Source: Polyangium sp. 6x1
GTDB taxonomy: Bacteria > Myxococcota_A > Polyangia > Polyangiales > Polyangiaceae
Assembly: GCF_029946515.1 (NCBI RefSeq)
Contig: NZ_JARZHH010000020.1
Coordinates: 108,563 to 172,562, forward strand
Reading direction: 5' to 3'
DNA: 64,000 nt
The translations under genes and the position numbers were made by a program. Below the pieces are notes generated by a model. The model made no database searches. It was not told the DNA's origin and saw only the letters and a program-made list of their open reading frames with translations. Shown piece by piece: positions 53,385 to 62,408 of the stretch; within the stretch, counting starts at the first letter, position 1, and each line of letters starts with the position of its first letter.

Positions 53385-54812
53385 CTACGAAGCGCCCGGC
53401 ACGTCGTGGGCGTACGCGTCGAGGCCATGGCCCCGGAGCGTCGCTTCGACGAGGGCGAGCGGATGCGCGAGCGCAGGCTCGTCGCGCGTTTCGTCAGGCG
53501 TGATCACGAGCGGCAAGGCGCGCGCGACGAGCAGGCGCGCAGCGCGATCGCGGAGCGCGTGCGCGAGGGGAAGGTCGCTGGAGACGAGCTGGTAGGCGTG
53601 CGCGCCGGCGCGAAGGTAAAAGGCCTCGGCGCGAGCGCGCGTGGACGGAGCAGGCGCGTCGAGGGTGGGATCGTCGGCGAGCGCGCGGGACGTGGCTTCG
53701 ATCCAGCAGACAGCGCGACGCGCGAGATCACGCTCGGCGCGGAAGGTCGCGTCGATGCGGGCGCGGCGGGATGCGCGATGCGCGAGCGCAGCGAAGAAGG
53801 GGCGGAAGCGCGCGACATCGAGGGGCGCGGGCTCGGCGAGGGCGCGCGTCGCGGCGGCGGGATCGAGGCCCGAGGTCTCGACGGAGATCGCGAGGGCCGC
53901 GAGCGCGCACGCGGCGTCCATCGGCGGAGGGGCTTCGACGACGGCGCGCATGAAGCGGACGAGATCGGCGCGGGTCCCTTGCTTGCCGGGCGCGAGGAGC
54001 AGCGACGCCGGGAGCTCGACGATCAGGATGCCCTCGTCGAGATCCGCAGAGCTTTGCGCGCCGTCGGGGACGAGCGACGCTCCGTTCGGTCGTGGATCGA
54101 GCGCGCTCGCGAGCACGCATGCGCACTCGACGGCGGGCGCGACGCGCACGGCCTCCCCATCGTCGACGAAGAGAGCCGGGAACGTCTGGCACCCGAGCGG
54201 TTTTACATGCGCGCCCTGCGCCGCATGCAGGCGGCAGAGGCCGACGTCGTCGAGGTACGCACAGCGGCCGTCGACGACCGGCACGGAGGTCGCTCCGCAG
54301 ACGGAAGATCCGTGCAGGGGCGTGAACGCGCGTTCGGGGTGATCCCCGGCGTCGAGCACGCGCGGCAGGAGCGCACGGGCATAGGCCTCCTCGACGGGCC
54401 GAAAGATCACGGAGGCATAGAGACGGCAACAGCTCCCGCGGCCGTCGCAGGCGAGCGAGAAGCCGGGCAGCGGATCGAGCGGTCGAGAAGCGCCGCGGGC
54501 CTTCGGCTCGGGCAGCGGCGCGACACCTTCGGCGAGCAGGCCGGCCTCGTGGAGAGCGCCGAGGAACGCGCGCAGCGTCTCGATCTTCGCGAACGCGCCC
54601 ACGCGCCAAGCCGCGGCCACGATGCCTTCGAGATCACGTGATCCGTCGGCCTGCGCGAGCAAACCCCACTCGCGCGCGCCGAGGCGATACGCGAGGCCCG
54701 AGCGCTGATCGTGCAGCACCCAGAAGTCTTCTTCACCCACGCGATGGCGCCTGACGACGGCGTGATCGGAGAGGCGCGGTCGCGAGGGAAACAGCGCTGG
54801 CGACATGGTCAC
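53385..54812 (-). CDS. PqqD-like (RRE) domain fused to YkgJ-type cysteine-cluster protein
   Basis: 475 residues. Positions about 14-95 read as a PqqD-like winged helix (HAVVRRHRVGEEDFWVLHD, GLAYRLGAREWGLL), the fold used to bind precursor peptides in RiPP and PQQ pathways. Next comes a YkgJ-family metal-binding module: Cys122, Cys128-Cys129 (CDGRGSCC), VCGATS, RCAYLDDVGLCRLH and PLGCQTFP. Related YkgJ proteins include the flagellin lysine methylase FliB. The last about 200 residues are helical. It starts at 54812 and leads a two-gene unit with the diiron protein. No precursor-like small gene is visible within 150 bp on either side. Confidence 0.75.
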   Translation of the reverse strand: MTMSPALFPSRPRLSDHAVVRRHRVGEEDFWVLHDQRSGLAYRLGAREWGLLAQADGSRDLEGIVAAAWRVGAFAKIETLRAFLGALHEAGLLAEGVAPLPEPKARGASRPLDPLPGFSLACDGRGSCCRLYASVIFRPVEEAYARALLPRVLDAGDHPERAFTPLHGSSVCGATSVPVVDGRCAYLDDVGLCRLHAAQGAHVKPLGCQTFPALFVDDGEAVRVAPAVECACVLASALDPRPNGASLVPDGAQSSADLDEGILIVELPASLLLAPGKQGTRADLVRFMRAVVEAPPPMDAACALAALAISVETSGLDPAAATRALAEPAPLDVARFRPFFAALAHRASRRARIDATFRAERDLARRAVCWIEATSRALADDPTLDAPAPSTRARAEAFYLRAGAHAYQLVSSDLPLAHALRDRAARLLVARALPLVITPDETRDEPALAHPLALVEATLRGHGLDAYAHDVPGAS

Positions 54813-54960
54813 TTGCGAGCCCAGTGCTGAACGTGTGCCTCGCTACTCGATACAGCGCACCTCGATCTTCGCTGCGAGAGTCCTCGCGAGGTGCGTCGGC
54901 CGCGCAACCTGAAAAGCTTGCTGGATCCGGCTTCTACGAACCTGATAGCATGCGACGGCA

Positions 54961-57900
54961 ATGGCGCTCGATACTCAGACTGCCACTGGATCGGCTTCGA
55001 AGCTCGGGAAATACGAGTTGACGCGGGAGATGTCCGGCAGTGGCGTGGCGTCCACCTGGCTCGCCCAAACCGAAGGAAGCACGAAGAGCTACGTCGTGCT
55101 CCGCCTTCACAAGCACGTGACGAAAAAGCCGGAGGTCGCCGAGGCGTTTCTGCGCGACGCGAAGAACGGCAAGCTCCTCACGCACGCGAACGTGGTGCCG
55201 ATGGTGGAGACGGGTGTCGGGGACGGCGAGATCTTCGTCGTCTCGGAGCACTTCGAAGGCGAGACGCTCTCCGCCCTGGTCACGAACGCGAAGACGGCTG
55301 GTATCCCGCTCCCGATCGCGCTGCGCATCGGCCTCGAAATGCTCGAAGGTCTCGCGGCAGCGCACGCGCAGAGCGAGCCTAGCGCACACGGAGAGCTGAG
55401 CCCGTTCCACGTGCTCGTGGGCAAGGATGGCGTGACACGCGTCGGCGGATTCGGCTGGGCGCGCGCCCTCGCGAAGCTCGGCCCGCACGGGATCATGAAG
55501 CAAGATCGGCTCGCCTACGCGCCGCCCGAGCGCGTGAAGGCCATGAGCGCCGCGACGCCCGGCGCGCCGACGGGCACGATCGATCCGAAGGGCGACGTGT
55601 TCGCCGCAGGCGTGATCCTGTGGGAGCTCCTCTCGAAGCAGCGGCTCTTCGCCTCGAAGATGGAAGCAGCCGTCGTGCAGAAGGTCCTCTCGGGGCCGAT
55701 CGCGGAGCTGTCGTCCGTGACGATCGACGGCATGCCGTCCGAGCTCGAGGAGGCGCTGCCGAAGGCGCTCGAGCGCGATCCCGCGAAGCGCCCGGGATCC
55801 CTCGACGGCCTGCTCCAGGCGCTCCGCAGCGTCCCCGCGGACAAGATCGCCAAGCCCGAGGAGGTGAGCGCGTTCGTGGAGAAGCTCGCCTCGAAGGCGC
55901 CGGCCGCGCCCGCCGTGTCGCCGGCCGCGCCCGCTGCTCCCGCCGCGGCGAAGCCTGCTCCCGCCGCAGCGGCGCGTCCGCCGCAGGCCACGGTCTCCGG
56001 CGTCGCTGCGCCCGCGACGAACGGCAAGGCGCCGCTCGGCGTGAAGGCGCCCGCCGTGGCGGCCCCCGCCGTGACGGCCCCCGCGCCCACGCCCGCCGCC
56101 GAGAAAAAGGACGCCGCAGACGACAAGGCCGCGGGCCCGAGCGTGCCGAAGCTCGGTGCGCCGAAGCCGATGGTTCGTCAGCGGACGCTCGTGGGCGGCG
56201 TCGAGCCCCCGAAGCCCGCAGCCTCCGCCGTGCCGAAGCCCGCCGCGAAGGCCGAGCCGGCCGCAGAGGCGAAGGAGCCCGCGGAGGCGAAGGCCGCGGA
56301 CAAACCCGAGGTCGCGCCGGCCGCCGAGGCGAAGAAGCCGGTGGTGCCGCCGCCGCCGAAGGCCGCGCCGCCTCCGCCGAAACCCGGCATCCCGAAGCCC
56401 CCGGCCCCGCCCGTGGTCGGCGCGAAGCCCGATGTGCCGAAGCCGCCGCCGCCGGTCCGTCCCGTCGCGGAGTCGCTGCCCGGCGAGGACATCGAGATCG
56501 ACGACGACGCCGACGCCTTCAAGGTCGAAGCGCCGAAGATCGAAGCGCCGAAGATCGAAGCGCCGAAGGTCGAAGCGCCGAAGGTCGCGGCGAAGGACGA
56601 AAAGAAGCCCGAGGAGCCCAAGGCCGAGGCGAAGAAGCCCGAGGAGCCCAAGGCCGAGGAGCCCAAGGCCGAGGACAAACCCGAGCACGTCGTGGCGACG
56701 AAGTCCGAGATGCCGACGGTCGTCACGAAGACGCCGACGACCGGGCCTTCGCCAGCCGAGAGCGACGGCTCCGAGGCGCCCGTCTCGCGCACGAAGGCGA
56801 CCGCGCTCGATCGGCTGAAGCCCGGCAGCACGCTCGGGCGCTACGAGATCCTGCTGCGCGTCGCGCAGGGCGGCATGGCGTCCGTCTGGGCCGCGCGTCT
56901 GCAAGGCTCGCGCGGCTTCCAGAAGACCGTCGCGATCAAGACGATGCTGCCGGACGTCTCCGACGATCCGGATTTCGAGACGATGTTCCTCGACGAGGCG
57001 CGCGTCGCGGCGCGGATCCGGCACCCGAACGTGGTCGAGATCTTCGACCTCGGGGAGCAGGACGACATCCTCTACATCGTGATGGAGTGGGTCGAGGGCG
57101 ACACGCTCAGCACGGTGCAGAAGGCGGCGAAGCCCCTCGGCGGGATCCCGCAGAACATCATCCTGCGCCTCGCGTCGCAGATCTGCGCGGGCCTGCACGC
57201 CGCCCACGAGCTGCGCGACGACAACGGCGCGCTGGTCGATCTCGTCCACCGCGACATCTCGCCGGGCAACATCCTGATCTCGACGTCGGGCTTCGCGAAG
57301 ATCGCCGACTTCGGCGTGGCGAAGTCGCGCGGGCGCCTCTACGTCACGCGCACCGAGGGCCTCGTCAAAGGCAAGACGCCGTATCTATCGCCCGAGCAGC
57401 TCGGCGGCCTGCCGCTCGATCGTCGCAGCGATCTCTTCTCGCTCGGCGTGTTGCTCTACGTGATGGTCACCGGCCTGCACCCATTCCGCGGAGAGACGGA
57501 GTTCAAGACCGTCGAGAACATCGCGCTGAAGGATCCGATCCCGCCGCGCGAGCTCGTCCCGAGCGTCCACGCGGACTTCGAGAAGGTGATCCTGAAGGCG
57601 CTCGAGAAGGACCGGACGAAGCGCTACTCGACGGCCGGGGAGATGCAGCGCGCGCTCGATCAGGTCGCCTCGCAGGTCGGCGCGCCGATCACGGACGAGG
57701 ACGTCGCCGACTTCGTGCGCAAGGTGATCGGCGAGGCAAACGCGAAGCGCGCCGCAGAGCTGCGCGCCGCGATCGCCGCAGCCGACGCGAACATCGCCGC
57801 GGAGCGCGTGAGCATCCCGCCGCCGATGCACAACGAGCCGAAGGTCGACTCGAAACCGGAAGCCGCAGCGAAGGCCAGCAGCGAGGCCGCAGACGTCCCG

Positions 57901-58485
57901 GTGATCGCCGACGCCGTCGCGACCGGCCTCGACGTACCGGCCGCGCCGCCCGTGCCGCGGCTCGAGACGCTGCCGAGCTCGCCGGTCCCGACCACGACGA
58001 CCGCGCTGCCGGCCACGCAAGACGACGACGATCCGCTGCTCGCCGCACAAGCGTCGCAGAAGAAGAAGCGGCTCATCATGGGCGTCGGCGCGATCGCGGC
58101 CATCGCAATCGGCGCGGTCGTGGTGCTCTCGGGCGGCGACAAACCTTCCGAAAAGCCGACGCCGACGACGACGGAGCAAGCGCCCACGACGCAAGCAACG
58201 CCGCCTCCGCAGCCGACGGAAGCGAAGCAGCCCGAGCCGCCGCCCACGACGACGCCCGAGCCGCCGAAGCCCGAGGAGCCGAAAGCCGACGCGCCGAAGC
58301 CCGAGGAGCCCACCGAGCCCGCGCCCGAGGCGACGCAAGCAGCCGCCGGCGGAAACAAGGCGCCGACCACGTGGAAGGCGCCCGCCGTCAACACGACGAA
58401 GACCGTTCGTCCGCCGTCCACGGGGACGAGCAAGACGAACAAGACCACCAAGAAAACAACCAAGTTCGATCCCACCGGAATCTGA
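54961..58485 (+). CDS. Tandem pseudokinase - Ser/Thr kinase membrane protein
   Basis: 1174 residues. The N-terminal kinase-like domain (about 18-310) lacks key residues: the ATP Lys is Arg48 (VVLRLHKH), the HRD Asp is lost (HGELSPFHV, 143 on), and DFG is GFG at 163-165. A Pro/Ala/Lys-rich region (about 315-610) with repeats of KIEAPK and PEEPKAE follows. The second kinase (about 620-900) is intact: Lys660, HRDISPGN with Asp765, DFG from 783. A membrane helix (about 1038-1058) and a Pro/Thr/Lys tail outside complete it. The pseudokinase may regulate the active one in cis. The downstream gene starts 5 bp later. Confidence 0.92.
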   Translation: MALDTQTATGSASKLGKYELTREMSGSGVASTWLAQTEGSTKSYVVLRLHKHVTKKPEVAEAFLRDAKNGKLLTHANVVPMVETGVGDGEIFVVSEHFEGETLSALVTNAKTAGIPLPIALRIGLEMLEGLAAAHAQSEPSAHGELSPFHVLVGKDGVTRVGGFGWARALAKLGPHGIMKQDRLAYAPPERVKAMSAATPGAPTGTIDPKGDVFAAGVILWELLSKQRLFASKMEAAVVQKVLSGPIAELSSVTIDGMPSELEEALPKALERDPAKRPGSLDGLLQALRSVPADKIAKPEEVSAFVEKLASKAPAAPAVSPAAPAAPAAAKPAPAAAARPPQATVSGVAAPATNGKAPLGVKAPAVAAPAVTAPAPTPAAEKKDAADDKAAGPSVPKLGAPKPMVRQRTLVGGVEPPKPAASAVPKPAAKAEPAAEAKEPAEAKAADKPEVAPAAEAKKPVVPPPPKAAPPPPKPGIPKPPAPPVVGAKPDVPKPPPPVRPVAESLPGEDIEIDDDADAFKVEAPKIEAPKIEAPKVEAPKVAAKDEKKPEEPKAEAKKPEEPKAEEPKAEDKPEHVVATKSEMPTVVTKTPTTGPSPAESDGSEAPVSRTKATALDRLKPGSTLGRYEILLRVAQGGMASVWAARLQGSRGFQKTVAIKTMLPDVSDDPDFETMFLDEARVAARIRHPNVVEIFDLGEQDDILYIVMEWVEGDTLSTVQKAAKPLGGIPQNIILRLASQICAGLHAAHELRDDNGALVDLVHRDISPGNILISTSGFAKIADFGVAKSRGRLYVTRTEGLVKGKTPYLSPEQLGGLPLDRRSDLFSLGVLLYVMVTGLHPFRGETEFKTVENIALKDPIPPRELVPSVHADFEKVILKALEKDRTKRYSTAGEMQRALDQVASQVGAPITDEDVADFVRKVIGEANAKRAAELRAAIAAADANIAAERVSIPPPMHNEPKVDSKPEAAAKASSEAADVPVIADAVATGLDVPAAPPVPRLETLPSSPVPTTTTALPATQDDDDPLLAAQASQKKKRLIMGVGAIAAIAIGAVVVLSGGDKPSEKPTPTTTEQAPTTQATPPPQPTEAKQPEPPPTTTPEPPKPEEPKADAPKPEEPTEPAPEATQAAAGGNKAPTTWKAPAVNTTKTVRPPSTGTSKTNKTTKKTTKFDPTGI

Positions 58486-58490
58486 GCGCC

Positions 58491-59522
58491 GTGCGAACCA
58501 GAACTACCGCGATCGCAGCTCTCTTCGTTGCCCTCCCCGCGCTCTCGGTCCTCGGGCCGAGCGTCGCCCACGCGCAAGCCCCGGCCGCAGCGGCAACGCC
58601 CTCCGCAGCGGACGTCGCCGAAGCAAAGAAGAAGTTCGAGAGCGCCTCGACCTTCTTCAAATCCGGCAAGTACGCCGAGGCCCTCGCGGACTTCCGCGCC
58701 TCGTACGCGAAGGTGCAGAGCCCGAACTCGCACCTCTACGTGGCACGCTGTCTGCGAGAGATGGGCAAGCTCGTCGACGCCTACCTCGAGTTCGAAAAGG
58801 TCACGGCCGAGGCCCAGACCGCCGGCGAGAAGTACGCGCAGACAGGCGAAACCGCGAGGGTCGAGCGCGACGAGCTCAACCCGAAGATCGTGCTCGTGAG
58901 CGTGGACGTGACGACGCCCGAGAGCGGCGCGCATCTGACCATCGGCGGCGTCGAGGTGCCCCAGGATCGCTGGGGCAAACCCTTCCCCGCGATGCCCGGC
59001 AGCGTAGACGTCCGTCTCGAATCCGGCGCGAAGCCGGCCGCGTCGCAATCGATCACCGCGACCGCCGGCGAGTCGAAGACCGTGTCGATCGGCTTCACGA
59101 GCGGGAGCACCGGCGGCGGTAGCGGCGACGGCAGCGGCGGCGACGGCAGCGGCGACGGCAGCGGCGGCACCGAGACCGGCAGCAAAGGCATGTCGGGCAT
59201 GCGGATCGGCGCGTTCGCAGCCGGCGGCCTCGGCGTCGCAGGCTTCGTGACGTTCGCGGTCTTCGGCTCGATGTCGAACGGGACGTACGACGACCTCAAG
59301 GCGGCCTGCGGCGGCCCGTGCCCCGCAGACCGGCAAGGCGACGTCGACAAGGGTAAGATGCAGCAGACGGTCGCCAACGTGGGCCTCATCGTGGGCGCCG
59401 TCGGCGTGGCCGCAGGCGCGACGCTCTTCGTGCTCAGCCTGAAGAAGGACAAGAAGCCCGAAGCCGCTCACACCGAGCTCGTCGTCGGCCCCGCCCACCT
59501 CGGCGTCCGCGGGACGTTCTGA
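58491..59522 (+). CDS. Exported TPR/PEGA-like protein with two C-terminal membrane segments
   Basis: 343 residues starting at GTG just after the double-kinase gene. The signal peptide ends AHAQA. TPR-like helices (FESASTFFKSGKYAEALADF, YVARCLREMGKLVDAYLEF) are followed by a beta, PEGA-like domain (DVTTPESGAHLTIGGVEV). A Gly/Ser/Asp run leads to two membrane segments (IGAFAAGGLGVAGFVTFAVF and VGLIVGAVGVAAGATLFVLS) with a short cysteine loop between. It probably works with the kinase as a periplasmic or membrane partner; role inferred from adjacency. Confidence 0.8.
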   Translation: MRTRTTAIAALFVALPALSVLGPSVAHAQAPAAAATPSAADVAEAKKKFESASTFFKSGKYAEALADFRASYAKVQSPNSHLYVARCLREMGKLVDAYLEFEKVTAEAQTAGEKYAQTGETARVERDELNPKIVLVSVDVTTPESGAHLTIGGVEVPQDRWGKPFPAMPGSVDVRLESGAKPAASQSITATAGESKTVSIGFTSGSTGGGSGDGSGGDGSGDGSGGTETGSKGMSGMRIGAFAAGGLGVAGFVTFAVFGSMSNGTYDDLKAACGGPCPADRQGDVDKGKMQQTVANVGLIVGAVGVAAGATLFVLSLKKDKKPEAAHTELVVGPAHLGVRGTF

Positions 59523-59574
59523 GCCAGAGGAGGGCACGCCCGGCGCGGGCCCTCCATTCAACCACGCACCGCGC

Positions 59575-60378
59575 GTGCCCAAGCTCCGCTATCCTCATCC
59601 CCACGTCATGACCATCGTCGGTTCGCCGCCCGGTCGCGCCCCGGATCCCGCCGCGCCCCTGCCCCGCCCCGTCGTGCTCGGGATCGCGGGCGCCGCCAGC
59701 ATCGTCGCCGTGATCGTGCTGGCCATCGCGATCCGCACGTCGCCCTTCCCGGACCTCGACGAGGCGCGCCAAGACACGAAGGCCTCAGCGGAGTCAGGCG
59801 CAACGGCCTCCGCGCCTTCGGACGACGACGAGGACGAGCCGCGAGCGCAAGCACCAGCAGGCAACTCGCGCGAGCTGCGCGCGCGGCTGTCGAAGGAGGT
59901 GCGCGCGGGCAAGGTGAAGGACGCGACGGCAACGCTCGAGTCGCTCGTGGCCGCAGATCCGCGCTCCCCCGAGGACGCAGACGTGCGCTCGGACCTGCTC
60001 GAGCTCGCGTCGAAGGCGGCCTACCTGGGCGGCCCCGAGGCCGACAAGCTCTTCGAGATCTTCGGTTCGAAGATGGGCACACGCGGGCCCGACGTGCTCT
60101 ACGCGCTCGTCACGAGCAAGGGCGGCTCGAAGGCGGCCGATCGCGCGATCGAGCTGCTGAAGCAGGATGCGGTGCGGAGCCGCGCGACGCCCGCCACGCG
60201 GATCGCGTTCGATCTCTGGGCCGCGAAGAGCTGCCCCGACAAGGCGGCGCTGCTCGACCGAGCGCGCGACGAGGGCGACGGGCGCGCGCTCGGCTGGGTG
60301 ATGCTGATGGGCCGGACGTGCAAGATGTCCAAGGACCCAAAGCTCAAGGAGACGCTGGACGCGCTCAAGTCGCGCTGA
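59575..60378 (+). CDS. Single-pass membrane protein in kinase operon
   Basis: 267 residues. One membrane helix (about 33-54, GIAGAASIVAVIVLAIAI) follows a short Pro-rich N-terminus, then an acidic/Ala linker (PSDDDEDEPRAQ), and a helical C-terminal domain (ELRARLSKEVRAGKVKDATATL onward), perhaps HEAT- or TPR-like. GTG 59575 and ATG 59608 are both possible starts with no clear ribosome site. It lies 52 bp after the TPR/PEGA gene and abuts copy B of the hairpin element. Function unknown. Confidence 0.7.
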   Translation: MPKLRYPHPHVMTIVGSPPGRAPDPAAPLPRPVVLGIAGAASIVAVIVLAIAIRTSPFPDLDEARQDTKASAESGATASAPSDDDEDEPRAQAPAGNSRELRARLSKEVRAGKVKDATATLESLVAADPRSPEDADVRSDLLELASKAAYLGGPEADKLFEIFGSKMGTRGPDVLYALVTSKGGSKAADRAIELLKQDAVRSRATPATRIAFDLWAAKSCPDKAALLDRARDEGDGRALGWVMLMGRTCKMSKDPKLKETLDALKSR

Positions 60379-60397
60379 GACGGGGTTTCACAGCGTA

Positions 60398-60893
60398 GCG
60401 CCGGGGCGCTGCCCCGGACCCCGCGGGGGCTGTTCGCCCCTCGACCCGAACCAGGGCCAGCCCTGGACCTCTGGGGGAACAACTGCGCGAAGCGCAGTCG
60501 ATGCGGGGAGAGTTTTTAAGCTGTCCGCACCCTCTTTGCAGCGCCAGCCCTGGACCTCAGGGGGAACAACTGCGCGATGCGCAGTCGATGCGGGGAAAGT
60601 TTTTAAGCTGTCCGCCCCCTCCTTGCAGCGCCAGCCCTGGACCTCAGCGGGAAGAACGGCGCGATGCGCAGTTCTTCCCACAGGCCGGTGGCAAGACCGT
60701 GGAGGTCGGCTCCGCGCTGTTACAGGGCACCTTTGCCGTCTTGGTTGGCAGCGTCGTCGTTGGTCTTGACCCGGCTGTTCGATGAACTGCGCATCGCGCA
60801 GTTCATCGACCCTCAGTCCAGCGCGGGCGCTGGTCCAGGTCCAGGGGCGGAGAGCCCCTGGTCGGGCCTGGGGCAAAGCCCCAGCGAGGCGCC
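60398..60893 (+). repeat. Copy B of the multi-hairpin element
   Basis: A 496-bp relative of the 46500-46981 element, in the same orientation and again between convergent genes. The end blocks (GCGCCGGGGCGCTGCCCCGG at the left, GGGGCAAAGCCCCAGCGAG at the right) and the CGATGAACTGCGC hairpin at about 60780 are almost unchanged. Internal units are altered. The stem at 60649-60679 is GGGAAGAAC/GTTCTTCCC, against GGACGAACT/AGTTCGTCC in copy A, a paired C-G to A-T change. In the two preceding units the left arm (GGGAACAACTGCGC) no longer matches its own right arm but nearly matches the third unit's. A T-rich tract (GTTTTTAAG) follows each of these units. Confidence 0.9.
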
Positions 60894-60902
60894 TTCGAAA
60901 GC

Positions 60903-60940
60903 AAAAAAGCCCGCTCCTCGCCGAAGCGAGGAGGCGGGCT
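60903..60940 (-). terminator. Strong intrinsic terminator after rpsS
   Basis: On the minus strand a GC-rich stem of about 13 bp (GCCCGC..CTCCTCGC paired with GCGAGGAGCGGGC, one bulge) with a TTCG loop runs straight into six T. It lies 16 bp after the rpsS stop. It is the best terminator in the window and marks the end of the tuf-rpsJ-...-rpsS transcript. Confidence 0.9.
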
Positions 60941-60956
60941 CCCTTGGAAAAACCCC

Positions 60957-61256
60957 TCAGCGAGCGCCGGGGGCCTTACCGACCTTTGCCTTCTTGTCGC
61001 CGGAGTGGCCGTGGAAGGTGCGGGTCGGGGCGAACTCGCCGAGCTTGTGGCCGACCATGTTCTCCGTGACGAACACGGGGACGAACTTGCGGCCGTTGTG
61101 CACGGCGAACGTGAGGCCCACGGCGTCGGGGACGATGGTGGACCTGCGGGACCAGGTCTTGATGACCTTCTTGGGGCCGCCCGTGGCCTGCGCCGTCTGG
61201 ATCTTCTCCATCAGGTGGCCGTCGACGAAGGGGCCCTTCTTGATGCTACGCGGCAT
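60957..61256 (-). CDS. rpsS: 30S ribosomal protein S19
   Basis: 99 residues, full length: [15 protein letters not shown], then [46 protein letters not shown]. It binds the head of the small subunit near S13. It starts 7 bp after rplB. Unusually, it is the last gene of the transcript: a strong terminator follows at once, whereas rplV and rpsC normally come next. Confidence 0.97.
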   Translation of the reverse strand: MPRSIKKGPFVDGHLMEKIQTAQATGGPKKVIKTWSRRSTIVPDAVGLTFAVHNGRKFVPVFVTENMVGHKLGEFAPTRTFHGHSGDKKAKVGKAPGAR

Positions 61257-61263
61257 GGCTCAA

Positions 61264-62094
61264 TCAACCCTTGGTTCCGCGCCGGCGGATGATCATCCCG
61301 TCGGTCCGCTTGTTGTTCCGAGTCTTCAGGCCCTTGGCGAGCTGCCCCCACGGCGAGCAGGGGTGACGACCGCCGGAGGAGCGGCCCTCGCCGCCGCCCA
61401 TCGGGTGATCGACGGGGTTCATGGTGACGCCGCGGTTGTGCGGACGACGGCCGAGCCATCGCGAACGACCGGCCTTGCCGAGCGTGATGTTCGCGTGGTC
61501 GGGGTTCGAGACCTGGCCGATGGTGGCGCGGCAATCGAGGTGCACCTTGCGGATTTCGCCGCTCGGCAGGCGCACCTGCGCGTAGTCGCCGTCCTTGGCC
61601 ATGAGCTGCGCGGCGACGCCGGCGGAGCGCACGAGCTGGCCGCCCTTGCCCTTCTTGACCTCGATGTTGTGGATCGAGGTGCCGGGCGGGATGTGGCGCA
61701 GCGTGAGGCTGTTGCCGGGCTTGATGTCGGCGTTGCGGCTCGCGACGAGCTTCGCGCCCACGACCAGGCCATCGGGGGCGAGGATGTAGCGCTTCTCGCC
61801 GTCGACGTAGTGGAGCAGGGCGATGCGCGCGGTACGGTTCGGATCGTACTCGATGGCGGCGACGGTCGCGGGGATACCGATCTTGTCGCGCCGGAAGTCG
61901 ATGATCCGGTAGCGCTGCTTGTGGCCACCGCCGCGGAACCGCGAGGTGATGCGGCCGTAGTTGTTGCGCCCGCCCGTCGAGGTCTGCTTCTCGATGAGGG
62001 AGCGCTCGGGCTCGACCTTGGTGATTTCCTTGAAATCACTGACCGAGTAGTAGCGCCGCGCCGGAGAGGTCGGCTTGAAGTTCTTGATACCCAT
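61264..62094 (-). CDS. rplB: 50S ribosomal protein L2
   Basis: 276 residues, normal length. N-terminal [20 protein letters not shown], central [13 protein letters not shown] and [14 protein letters not shown], and the C-terminal signature [18 protein letters not shown] with the conserved His near the peptidyl-transferase centre. It lies between rplW (3 bp) and rpsS (7 bp) on one transcript. Confidence 0.97.
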   Translation of the reverse strand: MGIKNFKPTSPARRYYSVSDFKEITKVEPERSLIEKQTSTGGRNNYGRITSRFRGGGHKQRYRIIDFRRDKIGIPATVAAIEYDPNRTARIALLHYVDGEKRYILAPDGLVVGAKLVASRNADIKPGNSLTLRHIPPGTSIHNIEVKKGKGGQLVRSAGVAAQLMAKDGDYAQVRLPSGEIRKVHLDCRATIGQVSNPDHANITLGKAGRSRWLGRRPHNRGVTMNPVDHPMGGGEGRSSGGRHPCSPWGQLAKGLKTRNNKRTDGMIIRRRGTKG

Positions 62095-62097
62095 GGC

Positions 62098-62397
62098 TTA
62101 CTCCGACTTCTCCTCGTCGAAGAACTGGATCTGGTCGCCCGCCTTGAGGGTGACGATCGCCTTCTTCCAGTTGTGAAGCTTGGCGTAGCCGCGCCCCATG
62201 CGCTTGTCTTTGCCGCGCATGACGAGCGTGTTCACTTCGACCACGCCGACCTTGAAGAGCGCCTGGATCGCGTCCTTGATCTGGATCTTGTTCGCGTCGC
62301 GGTGGACTTCGAAGATGACCTTGTTGCTCTGCTCGCGGAGCCGGCTCGACTTCTCGGTGAGGATGATCGGCCGACGAATGATGTGCTCGGGCTGCAT
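62098..62397 (-). CDS. rplW: 50S ribosomal protein L23
   Basis: 99 residues: PEHIIRRPIILTEKSSRLRE, FEVHRDANKIQIKDAIQALF, VEVNTLVMRGKDKRMGRGYA and WKKAIVTLKAGDQIQFF are typical L23. It sits by the exit tunnel and is the docking site for trigger factor and SRP. Tightly spaced with rplD (11 bp) and rplB. Confidence 0.96.
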   Translation of the reverse strand: MQPEHIIRRPIILTEKSSRLREQSNKVIFEVHRDANKIQIKDAIQALFKVGVVEVNTLVMRGKDKRMGRGYAKLHNWKKAIVTLKAGDQIQFFDEEKSE

Positions 62398-62408
62398 GGC
62401 GTGTTCCT

